A DNA stretch of 64,000 nt from Okapia johnstoni (Eukaryota > Chordata > Mammalia > Artiodactyla > Giraffidae): NCBI GenBank assembly GCA_024291935.2, contig CM044316.1, positions 8,176,501 through 8,240,500 on the forward strand. The letters run 5' to 3'. The notes beneath the pieces are model-generated. The model was given only the letters and a program-made list of their open reading frames with translations. It had not been told where the DNA came from and did no database searches. The translations under genes and the position numbers were made by a program. Shown here piece after piece: positions 1-10,396 of the stretch; the stretch's first letter is position 1, and the number at the start of each line of letters is the position of its first letter.

Positions 1-1420
1 TGTACTATTTTCCCTTTCCCCCAAAACAGGTAAGAGGGCCCCCTCTTCTCCACCCCTCTCCAGCATTTTTTGGGTTGTAGGTTTTTGATAGCAGCCATTT
101 GCCCTGGTGTAAAATTGGTCCCTCATTGGGGTTTTTGATTTGCTTTCTTAAATAATGAGTGTTTTTAAGCTTCTTTTCATTGTTTGTTGGGCCTCTGTAT
201 GTCTTTTTGGGGGAAAGTCTGTTTAGTTTTTTGGGCCCCCACTTTTTGGGGGGGTTTCGTTTTTTTTTTGGGGAATTTCCCGTTCAGGTTTTTGCCCTAA
301 AAATTTTTGAGTTTTAAATTGTTTGTCTTTTTGCTTCGTTTGCTTTTTAATTTTTCCCTTCCGAGGTTGTTTTTTCACTTTTTTTTGTTTCCTTTGTTGT
401 GAAAAGTTTTTTAATTTTAATTGGGGCCCCATTTGTTTATTTTTGCTTTTATTTCGTTTAAATTCTGGGGGTGGGTTTTGAGGACCCTACTGGGGTTTAT
501 GTCGGAGAGTGTTTTGCCTATTTTTTTCCTCAAAGGGTTTTTTTTTTTCTGGTTTATTTTTAGATCTTTAATTTTTTTTGAGTTTTTTTTTGTGTATGGT
601 GTTAGAAAGTGTTTTTGGTTTCATTTTTTTTCAAAGGTTGACCAGTTTTCCCAGCAACCCCTTGTTAAAAAGGGTTGGGCTTTTTTTCCCTTGTTATTCT
701 TTTTTCCTTTTTCGAAGATAAGGTGGCCATAGGTGCGTGGAAATTTCTCTGGGTTTTATTTTGTTCCCTTGATCTTTTTTTTCTATCTTTGTGCCAGTAA
801 CCCCTACTGTCTTGTTGATGTGGCTTTGGGAGTTTGGGCCTGAAGTCAGGAGGTTGATTTCCCCAGTTCCTTCTTCTTTTTTCCGGATTGCTTTTGGGGT
901 TTTTCGAGGTTTTTTTTTTTTTATTTCCAAAACAAATTGGGGAAAATTTTTTGGGTTTTAGTTTCTCTGAAAAATATCATTGGAGCTTGATGGGTTGCCC
1001 TTGAAACTTTAGATTGCTTTGGGTAGCTATATTTTTTTTTGATTTTCCCGTCTAAAGGGTTTTTTCATTTTTGGTTTTTTTTTTAAGTTTTTAAGTTTTT
1101 TTATTTTTTTTTTTTTTTTTGGGGTTCCTTTTTTTTTTTTTTCCCCCCCCCTTTGGAATTTTTTCCTTTTTTTTTTGTTTTCTATTTTTTTTTTAAAAAA
1201 GGGCGGGTTTTGGTTGTTAACTTTTATTGTTTTTTTTGGTGGCCATTTTTTTGGGTTTTGGGGTTTTTGTGAATCAGTCATTAAAAGTGGGTTTTTTTTT
1301 TTTTTTTGGGGTTTTTTTTTTTTTTTTTTGTTTGGAAATTTTTTGAAAAGCGGGTTTGGGGGGGCCCCTTTGCCCTTTTATTTTAAAAACCTTTTTTCCC
1401 CCCCCCCGGGGTTGGGGGGG
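1..1420 (-). mobile_element. L1 ORF2 fragment, antisense, in degraded/low-quality sequence
   Basis: Read on the minus strand, the first kilobase follows the reverse transcriptase part of a LINE-1 ORF2. Plus-strand landmarks include 'tatgtcggagagtgttttgcc' near 500, the 'gaccagttttcccagca' phrase near 640 and 'aaaaatatcattgg' near 970. T and G runs replace normal bases everywhere, and 1030-1420 is almost pure homopolymer. Sequence quality turns normal abruptly at about 1421. The open frames here on both strands are by-products of the T/G runs and not genes. I infer a basecalling or assembly defect rather than natural decay. Confidence 0.7.
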
Positions 1421-1682
1421 GAATCTATAGATCACTTTAGGTAGCATTGACATCTTAATAATATTAAATAGTCCAGATCATCAGTCCAGAAAATAAATGT
1501 TGTCTATTCATTTGTGTCTTCTGTAATATCTTTCAGCAACATTTTGTAGTTTTTAGCATACAAACCTTTTCCTACTTTGATTAAGTTTGTTCTGAGGTAG
1601 TTTAATCCTTGACACTGTTGTAAATGGAATTGTTGTCTTAATTTGATCTTTGGGTTGTTCATTGATAGTATAGAAATTCAAC
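1421..1682 (-). mobile_element. L1 ORF2 fragment (antisense)
   Basis: Normal-quality sequence resumes with the same L1 ORF2 phrase ('aatctatagatcacttt') that the degraded stretch had already reached near 1010. This is therefore either a second, older L1 copy or a re-read of the same one. It ends near the 'attcaacattcattc' phrase. No open frame remains. Confidence 0.55.
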
Positions 1683-2063
1683 ATTCATTCACAATAAAAA
1701 ATGTTCTCGAGAAACTGGGTATAGAAAGAGTGTGCCTCAACATAATAAAGGCTGTATAGAACAGCTCCATAGCTCACCTTAGACTCAGCATTGGAGACTG
1801 AGACCTTTCTTGTTAAAAATCAGGAACAACATAAAAGTGCAATCACTCATCACTTAAAAAACAAAAACAAAGTTCTGTGAAAAATTTCCTTTGAGTTTTC
1901 TACATATAGATCATACCATCTCTGAAGTGAAATAATTTTATAATTAATTAAATATTACTGTCTGTAACAGTGATTTCAATGGTAGCCACTTTCTAGTGTT
2001 TGAATCTCAGCTTAAACATCACCTTTTAAAAAATATTTACTCTAATTACATTATCATAGTATT
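1683..2063. other. intergenic, nothing recognised
   Basis: AT-rich sequence with no coding frame, repeat family or structural RNA that I recognise. Confidence 0.4.
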
Positions 2064-2440
2064 GAGAGGGTAACAGGCAGGAAGGCCAGAGGTCCCCAAG
2101 GGGCAGGAGGAAATAAACTACAAGTGGCAGACTTTTTTTTCTCCTTCTCTACATAACATTAAAGACACCTGGTTCTGTCTTGAGTTAACCCATGCCTTTT
2201 TCTTATGTTAATAAAACTACGTATTTCCTTTGGAATTTGCCTTTCTTCAAAATGGTTCCGCCTAAGACTAACTTTTTTCTTTTCTCAAACCTTGGGCTGA
2301 TAATGGCTCAACAAACCAGTATTCCTGTCAATTGATTTTTGGCTGGGGGATGACAAACCTTGTGCCATCCTATCTCAAAAGTGCATATTGTGGGAGAGGG
2401 GAATGGTGAAACATCATGAATCTGACACCATTACCATAAG
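2064..2440 (+). mobile_element. probable ERV LTR fragment
   Basis: The stretch starts with a 'tgagagggtaacaggc' phrase and carries an AATAAA-type signal near 2208 ('taataaaacta') followed by T/C-rich sequence, as in ruminant endogenous retrovirus LTRs. Clean TG...CA ends and flanking duplications were not found, so the limits are approximate and the family is unassigned. It has no coding content. Confidence 0.35.
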
Positions 2441-2448
2441 CTATCAGT

Positions 2449-2570
2449 AGGAATGGCTACCCTCTCCAGTATCTTGCCTAGAGAATTCCACGGACAGAAG
2501 ACCCTGGTGGGTTATAGTCCATGGGGTCACAAAGAGTCAGACATGACTGAGTGGCTAACATTTTCTTTCA
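2449..2570 (+). mobile_element. Bov-A SINE fragment
   Basis: This is the 3' part of a bovid tRNA-derived SINE, recognised by 'ctccagtatcttgcc', 'tccatggggtcacaaagag' and 'cagacatgactgag'. The 5' tRNA-like head is missing. Confidence 0.85.
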
Positions 2571-3170
2571 GTTTCATAGAAGTCATTTGTGCTATATGTG
2601 GAGAAGCGACTTAACCAGGGGATAGTGACTATATCTTAGTTATTCCACCTTAGAAGTTGCCTTGGTTCTTACTTCTCACCCGTCCTCAACTCCCTGTCTC
2701 CTCATTCCAGGACTCCACGCCCTGCTGACATAATTGTGAGTTCGAGCTCAAACTCAAGGCTGTTTCACTTCTACCATCCATGCTCATCTTGTGTCATGTA
2801 TGTTAAACCTGACTAGAGATCCTGGAAGAGAAATCTTCAGAGCAGATTGCTGCCATTGCCAGAGAACAAAGAACCTAGGTACACCAATCTAAAGAACTTT
2901 CTCCTCTATAATTTAACACTTCCATTGGGAGAGGGTGGAATTCTAAAATGTGCTGCTGATATCAGCTGTCGGTCTATGTATGTTCTGTCCTTTACCTGTA
3001 GCATCTGAGGTTCCATGAGGACTGTGTCCATTGCTGAATGACTCCTAGGGAGTCCCAAGAGTTGCAGGTGAAAGGCTGAGTTATCAATTCTGAGTACAGA
3101 ATAGGAGGATATGGGATGCCACTGAAGAAGAAGGATGCAGGGCCTGGAGTCACCTTCCCAGGAGGCAGTG

Positions 3171-3309
3171 GCAGGCATCAGTGTTGACACATGGAGGGTT
3201 TGGAAGGTTTACAAATCATACATACTCAAGGGGTTAGTATCCAAAATATATAAAGAACTCATACAAATCAATGGCAAAACAAAGAAACAAACAAACAAAG
3301 TGATTGAAT
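3171..3309 (-). repeat. inverted composite copy of exon 3 piece plus L1 piece
   Basis: Bases 3171-3203 are the exact reverse complement of 3988-4020, inside the exon 3 remnant (33 of 33 bases). The next about 100 bases, 3207-3309, are the reverse complement of the L1 stretch 4491-4590 with only a few differences. The two source pieces lie about 470 bases apart and in a different order, so this is not a simple hairpin. See the findings. Confidence 0.8.
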
Positions 3310-3377
3310 ATGGTGACAGGAGGTGAAATTGTGTGTGACTCTACTATTTTTGTCCTCTTTCAATTTATCTGTCCAAG

Positions 3378-3429
3378 GGTTCTTGATGTTGCTGTTTTTG
3401 CCATTGGAATCCACATCCTCAAACAAAAG
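3378..3429 (+). pseudogene. ADGRE copy 1, exon 2 remnant (signal peptide)
   Basis: Aligns with the signal-peptide exon of copy 2 (32446-32499) and with its flanks, including the downstream 'caccaacaa'-type stretch. It is two bases shorter, and the position of the GT donor reads GA. The hydrophobic core is still visible as L, V and F codons. Confidence 0.6.
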
Positions 3430-3635
3430 ATGTTTAAGTCTGCTCAGCCAGGCCCATTATAGATATAAAACTGTGGAGCATTTGTTGGGATCTTTGTCCT
3501 CTTACCAACAAAGGAAGGGGAAGATAAGATTATCCTGAATGTAAGGCTCAGACACGGTTTTATGACTGTAAGAGAAGCTATTCCCCCCCACCTCAACATG
3601 CTCAGAAGTTCTTGTCTCTTCCTATTCCAACGGAG

Positions 3636-3838
3636 GGCTTCCCAGGTGACTCGGTGATAAAGAATGTGCCTACCAATGTAGGAGACACAGGTTTAATCCC
3701 TGGATCATGAAAATCCCCTGGTGAAGGATTTGGCAATCCACTCCAGCATTCTTGCCAGGAGAATCCCATGGAGTCTGGTGGGCTAAAGTCCATGGGGTCA
3801 CAAAGAGTCAGACATGACTTAGTGACTAAACAACAATA
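3636..3838 (+). mobile_element. Bov-tA SINE
   Basis: Complete tRNA-derived SINE: it begins 'gggcttcccaggtgac', carries the B-box-like 'ggtttaatccctgg' and ends with the 'gtcagacatgact' motif. Imperfect flanking repeats (attccaacgga / cttccaatgga) suggest the target-site duplication. Confidence 0.9.
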
Positions 3839-3967
3839 GCTTCCAATGGAAGTCACCCCACCCATTCCTTCCCTTCCTCTACTACTATATCACCAGCTTG
3901 AAGCAGATTTTGTTCATTCCTTGACCTTCTGACTAAGTCTCCATCCCCACTGCTTCTTCTCTCACAG

Positions 3968-4087
3968 CCTGTGCTTAGTGGTGCCCTCCAAACCCTCCAT
4001 GTGTCAACACTGATGCCTGCTGCTGCATTCCAGGATTCGGTTCTGCATCTGAGGACAGCTTCACCAGCCCCTTGAAGAGTTGCCATG
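3968..4087 (+). pseudogene. ADGRE copy 1, exon 3 (first EGF module), nonsense
   Basis: Same length (120 nt), acceptor (cacag) and donor (gtacag) as exon 3 of copy 2. In the conserved frame the third full codon is TAG where copy 2 has CTG. Downstream of the stop the frame still reads WCPPNPPCVN and later a C-P-G-F EGF core. The module would be the N-terminal, non-calcium-binding EGF of the receptor. Confidence 0.85.
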
Positions 4088-4299
4088 GTACAGAGCCTCA
4101 GGGTGGTGGAAATGCTCAGACAGATTTGGGGAGAGGCTGTGGCACATCTATAGCATTCAGCTCTGAGGGCAGCACAGAAGCACTTTGTTGAGACTAAGAA
4201 AGGAGACACTTTAAGAAAGCATGAAGGAAGTGAGCAGTCCCAGAGGGGCTGCAAATTTAATTGATACCAACAATGGGAAAAAGTCCTTTCTTCCACATC

Positions 4300-4790
4300 A
4301 TCACTAACACTTGTTCTTTCTTGTCTTTTTGACAATAGTTGTTCTAACAAGTGTGAGGTGATATCTGATTCTGGTTTTGATTTCCTTTTCGTCGATGATT
4401 GGTAATGTTGAACACATTTTCATGTACCTGTTGGCCATTTGGTAGTCTTCTTTGGAAAAATGTCTATTCAAATCATCTGCCCATTTTTTATTCAATCACT
4501 TTGTTTGTTTGTTTGTTTGCTTTGCCATTGATTGTATGAGTCCTTTATATATTTTGGATACTAACCCCTTGAGTATGTATAATTTGTAAACTATTCTCTG
4601 AGACTGTAGATTGTCTTTCCATTTTTTGATAATTTTCTTTGCTGTACAGAGCTTTGTAGTTTGATGGAGTACCACCTCCCTATTTTTGCTTCTGTTGTCT
4701 TTGCAGTTGCTGTCAAATTTTTTAAAAAAGGTATTGCCAAGACTAGTGTCAAGGAGCTTACACATTTTGATTTTTTTAATGAATTTTATG
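4300..4790 (-). mobile_element. L1 fragment (antisense)
   Basis: Antisense L1 ORF2 3' part: 'ttctaacaagtgtgaggtga', 'tggccatttggtagtcttc' and the run into a TTTG repeat at 4500-4520. The adjoining ORFs are antisense shadows. Confidence 0.8.
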
Positions 4791-4799
4791 ATTTAATGA

Positions 4800-6690
4800 T
4801 AGTCTTGATTTGTAATTATCAAATTCAGGCTCAAAGAGATTGAGTGACTGGTCCAAAGTTATATAACTAATAAGGTGGTAGAAACAGACCATGCTTAAAG
4901 CCAAGGAGTTTTTATTCTTCAACAAAATAGAATCAGAAAAGGAAATTATTAATCATAAACGTTAAGATGAAAACTTTTGCTATGGGCATTTTACCATAAT
5001 TCTTTTAAAAATGAGGGGGGAAAATTATATGATCTTTCATCGTGAAGTACTCTTCATCTACTTAAAATAGTTTTTATTATTGGTAATAAAATAAATTATT
5101 CAAAACCCTACAATATTCTAGGATACTAGACTTCTGAGTGATTTTTTTTCCATTTTCTTACTTTATCTCTGTTTTCCAAGTATCCATGTATTATTTAAAA
5201 TTTTGGAGAAAGTAAATTTTATAAAAGAAAAAAAAAGATGTTATGATTACTGCAGAGCCCTTACACGACCTTGGAGGTACCCTAAAGATTCCTCTGTGCA
5301 CTTAAACAAAGTATGTGTCTGTGTCTCAGGGAGATATGCAGACTCTTGAACATGGAGAGGAAATCTGGCTGCTGCTGTAACTAGATTCCAGCTCCTGCCT
5401 GGATGTGCACTTGTCAGGTTGAGGGATTTCCCATCCTCATGTCTTCCCCTTTCAGTACTCATTCCCATATGCCCCCACTCACTCATCCCTATCCCTCAGC
5501 CTTTAATATGGGTCTCCAGCCATTGCCATCATCTGAGAGGAGGAAGTCTCAGTGCTCAGTTGGGGGCCGAACAGGAATTCCTCAGCTGTGCATCCCTCCC
5601 TCTTCCATTCATATCTTTGTGTTAATACTACTCACAACCTGGACCTGGGGCCTTAGAAGGGAACGTCAAGAGTCTGGATAAGAAATTCTGACCTGGGGAA
5701 GACCAGTTGTCTTCCCTGGCTAATCATGACCCTGTGAGTCCTTCCAGGCTCTAAAAGTCTTAAGTCTCCTGACTGGAAGGAGCTCAAACATGTACAAGGG
5801 CCAAACATCCTATTCCTGCATTTTTACTAAGTTATTGTTGTTCTTAGCATTGTTGTCTAACACTTGCTGTATGTTTCTCTGACCTACTCCAAGGAGACCT
5901 GGCTCATGGGCACTTTTTTTCTTATGTTGAGGAACAGGAGGAGGTAAGATGCCAGAAAACACTTGCAACAACTCAACTATGAGCAGCTTCCTGCTGCTTC
6001 CTCATTTCCCATGCATAACAGGCTCTGATAAAATGAGATTTCTCCAGGAGTGGAGACAGCAAGACTCCCCCAGAGACTTCCTCAAGCATCTTGAGAAGTC
6101 TTAACATTGAGAGCTGGGGAAGTGCCTGATGAGGATTGCAGGGTATTCTAGGGATGCTATAGCTAAAGGGGAGATGGAGGAGAGCAATGTGTAAGAGCCT
6201 GACCACCTAGCTGTAACCTCAGTTGTAAGTGATCAATATCACTCTGGATAATCCCCCAGCCATAACTTCCCTCCATTTCCTCAGCATCGTGGAAAGCCTT
6301 CAATGTCACTGTCACTCACACTTGCGACTGACTGGAGCTCACATGCAGATCACTGATGATGCAAACAGTACCAAGAGGATGGTCTGGAACAGAGTCATTG
6401 CCTCTGTCTACGCCAAAAGGCCTACACTGGGGATGCAGACTTCCTTCCAGCCCCCATATGGGTGTCTCAATTGAGGTACACTCAGATACAGCCAGAGAGC
6501 AGAGATGAGCAGAATAGTAAGCCTACTTTCTGGAGCAGCTGGTTCTAGCTCAACCCAACTCTAGGAGAGCTACTGATGAGCTGGGTCATTTCAGTCCTTG
6601 TGTCAGGATCAGGATGGAGGCCAGAGCCATGTGAATTCACAGTGGAATTCACACCTTTGTGAGGTTACCTTTCATTCTGGTGTGTTCCAG
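4800..6690. other. copy 1 intron 3, no gene recognised
   Basis: AT-rich up to about 5240 and then average composition. I found no exon, RNA or familiar repeat. Parts near 6430-6690 resemble the 3' end of intron 3 of copy 2, near 33190-33475. The short ORFs at 5400-5680 and 6229-6474 have no family features. Confidence 0.4.
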
Positions 6691-6837
6691 ACATCAGCAA
6701 GTGTGTACCATCATGGAAAGTGTCCTGTGGAATATATATAGACCTCCAGAACTTAAACAAGAGCTACAGTCTATGCAGAGGAAACAGATCTCTTTCTCAA
6801 GAAGTGTTTAAGAATGACTGTACTAACACATATTCTG
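6691..6837 (+). pseudogene. ADGRE copy 1, exon 4 (second EGF module), degenerate but open
   Basis: Good acceptor (tgtgttccag) and donor (gtaaga). It is 147 nt against 156 in copy 2, so 9 nt or three codons are lost and the phase is preserved. The frame is fully open, starting D-I-S-K-C where copy 2 has D-I-N-E-C. The calcium-binding N-E pair and two of the six EGF cysteines are gone, so the module could not fold as a cbEGF. Confidence 0.75.
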
Positions 6838-7568
6838 GTAAGAAGGAACCCATTCTTTCACTTCCGCATTCATGAGATTTGGCCACTTACTCCAAGCCAT
6901 AGAGATCTGTTCTCAGCATTTACTGATATTCCCTCTCTCTCCAAACCCCAAGGGTCAGACTCTCTCACAGAGTGTCATGTCTGCAATTTTGGAATGCTCT
7001 CTTGACATTTGGCATCTTATTTTCTTAAAACAAACAGAGGGGTGGTATTAAAGATATTTCAGGAGTTGACCTTCAGTGCAAGGAGTCCTAAGGCACTATC
7101 TGTGTTTTTCATCATTAATTGCCAAGATGAGACCATCCTGCACTGGATTCCATACAGGTTTGGGCAAGTCAGGGATCCTTTCAGACTCTGCTGGGATGAT
7201 GGACCCAAGAACTCTGTCTAGAAATGTCAGGAGGGGGATATTTAAGGTGGTCCCACTTTCCCCAGCCAGCCCTGTCCCTTGACAGCAACCACTTCTGGCC
7301 CCCTGACCCAGTTCCTTGGTCACACAGCCTTTGTTTATTTCCCCTTGCAAGGATCTGCCATGCCCCTGACCAATCATTTCAATTCACAGGCCTATGGGAA
7401 ACTCAGATGACCTGGGAGGATGTTATGTCAGAATAGGTAGGTTGACATGAACCACACCACACATACTCAAAGTGGCTCCCATCTGGAGCAGATGGAAAGA
7501 GAGAGTGTCACTAGGCTTCATTATCCTAGCTTAAACTGAACTGAACTTGCACATCATGAATACATGTA
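6838..7568 (+). other. copy 1 intron 4, shared with copy 2
   Basis: Intronic sequence that aligns with copy 2 at about 35150-35790; the 'aacccc' + 'aagg(g/c)tcaga' phrase and the 'ttcttaaaac' phrase are shared. The homology stops at about 7525, just before the BovB 3' end. This marks the left edge of the internal deletion of copy 1. Confidence 0.6.
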
Positions 7569-9320
7569 GTTCAATTCAGTTCAGTCATTCAGTCGTGTCC
7601 AACTCTTTACGACCCCATGGACTACAGCACGCCAGGCCTCCCTTTCCATCACCAGTTCCTGGAGTTTACTTAAGCTCGTGTCCATTGAGCCAGTAATGCC
7701 ATCAAACCAACTCACCTTCTGTCGTCCCCTTCTCCTCCTGCCTTCAATCTTTCCCAGCATCAGGGTCTTTTCAAATGAGTCAGCTCTTCGCATCAGGTGG
7801 CCAAAGTATTAGAGTTTCAGCTTCAACATCAGTCCTTCCAATGAACATTCAGGACTGATTTCCTTTAGGATGGACTGGTTGGATCTCTTTGCACTCCAAG
7901 GGACTCTCAAGAGTCTTCTCCAACATCACAGTTCAAAAGCATCAATTCTTCGGCACTCAGCTTTCTTTACAGCCCAACTCTCACATCCATATGTGACCAC
8001 TGGAAAAACCATAGCCTGTACTAAACGGACCTTTGTTGGCAAAGTAATGTCTCTGCTTTTTAATATGCTGTCTAGGTTGGTCATAACTTTTCTTCCAAGG
8101 AGAAAACGTCTTTTTATTTCATGGCTGCAGTCACTATCTGCAGTGATTTTGGAGCCTCAAAAAAATAAAGTCTGCCATTGTTTTCACTGTTTCGCCATCT
8201 ATTTGCCATGAAGTGATGGGACCAGATGCCATGATCCTAGTTTTCTGAATTTTGAGCTTTAAGCCAACTTTTTCACTTTCCTCTTTCACTTTCATCAAGA
8301 GGCTCTTTAGTTCTTCACTTTCTGCCATAAGGGTGGTGTCATCTGCATATCTGAGGTTATTGATATTTCTCCCAGCAATCTTGATTCCAGCTTGTGCTTC
8401 TTCCAGCCCAGTGTTTTGCATGATGTACTCTGCATATAAGTTAAATAAGCAGGGTGACAATATACAGCCTTGACGTGCTCCTTTTCCTATTTGGAACCAG
8501 TCTATTGTTCCATGTCCAGTTCTAACTGTTGCTTCCTGACCTGCATACAGATTTCTCAAGAGGCAGGTCAGACGGTCTGATATTCCCATCTCTTTCAGAA
8601 TTTTCCACAGTTTATTGTGATCCACACAGTCAAAGGCTTTGGCATAGTCAGTAAAGCAGAAAGAGATGTTTTTCTGAAACTCTCTTGCTTTTTCGATGAT
8701 CCAGCGGATGTTGGCAATTTCATCTCTTGTTCCTCTGCATTTTCTAAAACCAGCTTGACCATCTGGAAGTTCACGGTTCAAGTATTGCTGAAGCCTGGCT
8801 TGGAGAATTTTGAGCATTACTTTTTTAGTGTGTGAGATATGTGCAATTGTGCGGTAGTTTGAGCATTCTTTGGCATTGCCTTTCTTTGGGATTGGAATGA
8901 AAACTGACCTTTTCCAGTCCTGTGGCCACTGCTGAGTTTTCCAAATTTGCTGGCATATTGAGTGCAGCACTTTCACAGCATCATGTTTTAGGATTTGAAA
9001 TAGCTCACCTGAAATTCCATCACCTCCACTAGCTTTGTTTGTAGTGATGCTTCCTAAGACCCACTTGACTTCACATTCCAGGATGTCTGGCTCTAGGTGA
9101 GTGATCACACTATCGTGATTTTCTGGGTCGTGAAGATCTTTTTTGTACAGTTCTTTTGTGTATTCTTGCCACCTCTTCTTAATATTTTCTGCTTCTGTTA
9201 CGTCCATACCATTTCTGTCCTTTATTGAGCCTATCTTTGCATGAAATATTCCCTTGGTGTCTCTAATTTTCTTGAAGAGATCTCCAGTCGTTCCCATTCT
9301 ATTGTTTTCCTCTATTTTTT
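7569..9320 (-). mobile_element. BovB (RTE) LINE, 5'-truncated, long RT frame
   Basis: Minus-strand BovB: 3' tail on the left (gttcaattcagttcag), 5' truncation on the right. The minus-strand frame 8134-9381 encodes 415 residues. It contains most of the reverse transcriptase, with a P-x-P-K-K-G segment, [21 protein letters not shown] and the catalytic Y-A-D-D in [10 protein letters not shown]. The first 20 or so residues come from the flanking ADGRE intron. The endonuclease domain is missing, so the element cannot move on its own. It sits exactly where copy 1 lacks exons 5-13. Confidence 0.92.
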
Positions 9321-9710
9321 GACTATAGGTAGAGACTCTGTCATAGATCATTACATGATGGGAGTGGAGGATGGTACTCAATATGTAGCTTCATGCCTCC
9401 TTGAACCTATCATGGTAACCAGAAAGCTTAGTCATGATCAGAAGTCTAAAGGAAAATAAACCCTTTTGAGATCCAGGGCTTGGACTTTACTAAAGACATT
9501 CTTGTCCCTCAGTCCTTCCAGGGACAGAATTAATTTTTCAGATTTCATAAAATTCTAACTTTCTGAACCTGGAGAAAATTATCCATAAACATAACAAATC
9601 TACTCAGAACTTCCATTCCTGATTTTTCTATGTCTAAAAATAAAAACGGTGGAAGGGTCATTACCCCACAGCAGGAAAGCATGACTGATCGTCTCTCTGC
9701 TGGGTCCCAG

Positions 9711-9908
9711 AAGGAGGATCTCGCACAGACTGTGATCACCTACGTGGGACTGAGCCTCTCTCTGCTCTGCCTCCTCCTGGCAGCCCTCACCTTCCTGCTG
9801 TGCAAAGCCATCCAGAATATCAGCACCTCGCTCCACCTGCAGCTCTCTCTCTGCCTCTTCATGGCCCACCTGCTCTTCCTGACAGCCATCGACAGAACTG
9901 AGAGCAAA
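9711..9908 (+). pseudogene. ADGRE copy 1, exon 14 (TM1-TM2), still intact
   Basis: 198 nt, 66 codons, no stop or shift. Acceptor gggtcccag, donor gtacgt. It encodes the start of the 7TM domain: TM1 core [20 protein letters not shown], the first intracellular loop with [12 protein letters not shown]2 with AHLLFLTAI, and IDRTESK. The last motif is closer to ADGRE3 than to ADGRE2. It differs from copy 2 at only a handful of codons. An in-frame ATG lies upstream at 9681. Confidence 0.9.
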
Positions 9909-10102
9909 GTACGTATACTGTCCCAGAATATCCCTGCCCCAGGGATGCTGAGTTCATGGGGCCATACTGCAAATGCAGTATAGTATAACATAATGGGATT
10001 CCAGGTATGGTTAGATGGGTAAGTAGCCAATTTCACATGAACTGACACAACTAGAAAGCAAAAATTCCTTTGATGATCTGATGCACCTTGCTCCTCCACC
10101 AG

Positions 10103-10326
10103 GTGCTGAGCACCATCATCGCGGGTGTCTTACTTCTCTACCTGGCCTCCTTCACCTGGATGCTGCTGGAAGGTCTGAAGCTCTTCCTCACTGCATGCAA
10201 CCTGACGGTGGTCAACTACTCCAGTGTCAACAGGTTAATGAAGAAATTCAGGTTTCCAGTGGGCTACGGAGTCCCAGCTGTGGTTGTGGCCATTTCTGCC
10301 GCATCTTTTTATGAAATGAAAAAGTA
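10103..10326 (+). pseudogene. ADGRE copy 1, exon 15 (TM3-TM4), 3' end broken
   Basis: Acceptor ctccaccag. It opens V-L-S-T-I-I-A-G and runs through TM3 and F-P-V-G-Y-G-V-P-A into A-I-S-A-A-S. A small deletion then removes the R-P-H segment and the donor present in copy 2. The frame continues S-F-Y-E-M-K-K and stops at 10327. Confidence 0.88.
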
Positions 10327-10396
10327 GTAAAAGCAAATTACCACTGTCCTAACTTCTCCTGAATGACCATAGCCATCATACAACCAATACAGCACT

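Noticed and set aside
421..1444. ORFs of about 80-100 codons on both strands in the first 1.4 kb
   Set aside because: Phe/Gly- or Lys-rich products of T/G homopolymers in an L1; not genes.
3853..4350. 165-codon minus-strand ORF
   Set aside because: Antisense to the copy 1 exon 3 remnant and L1; no family features.
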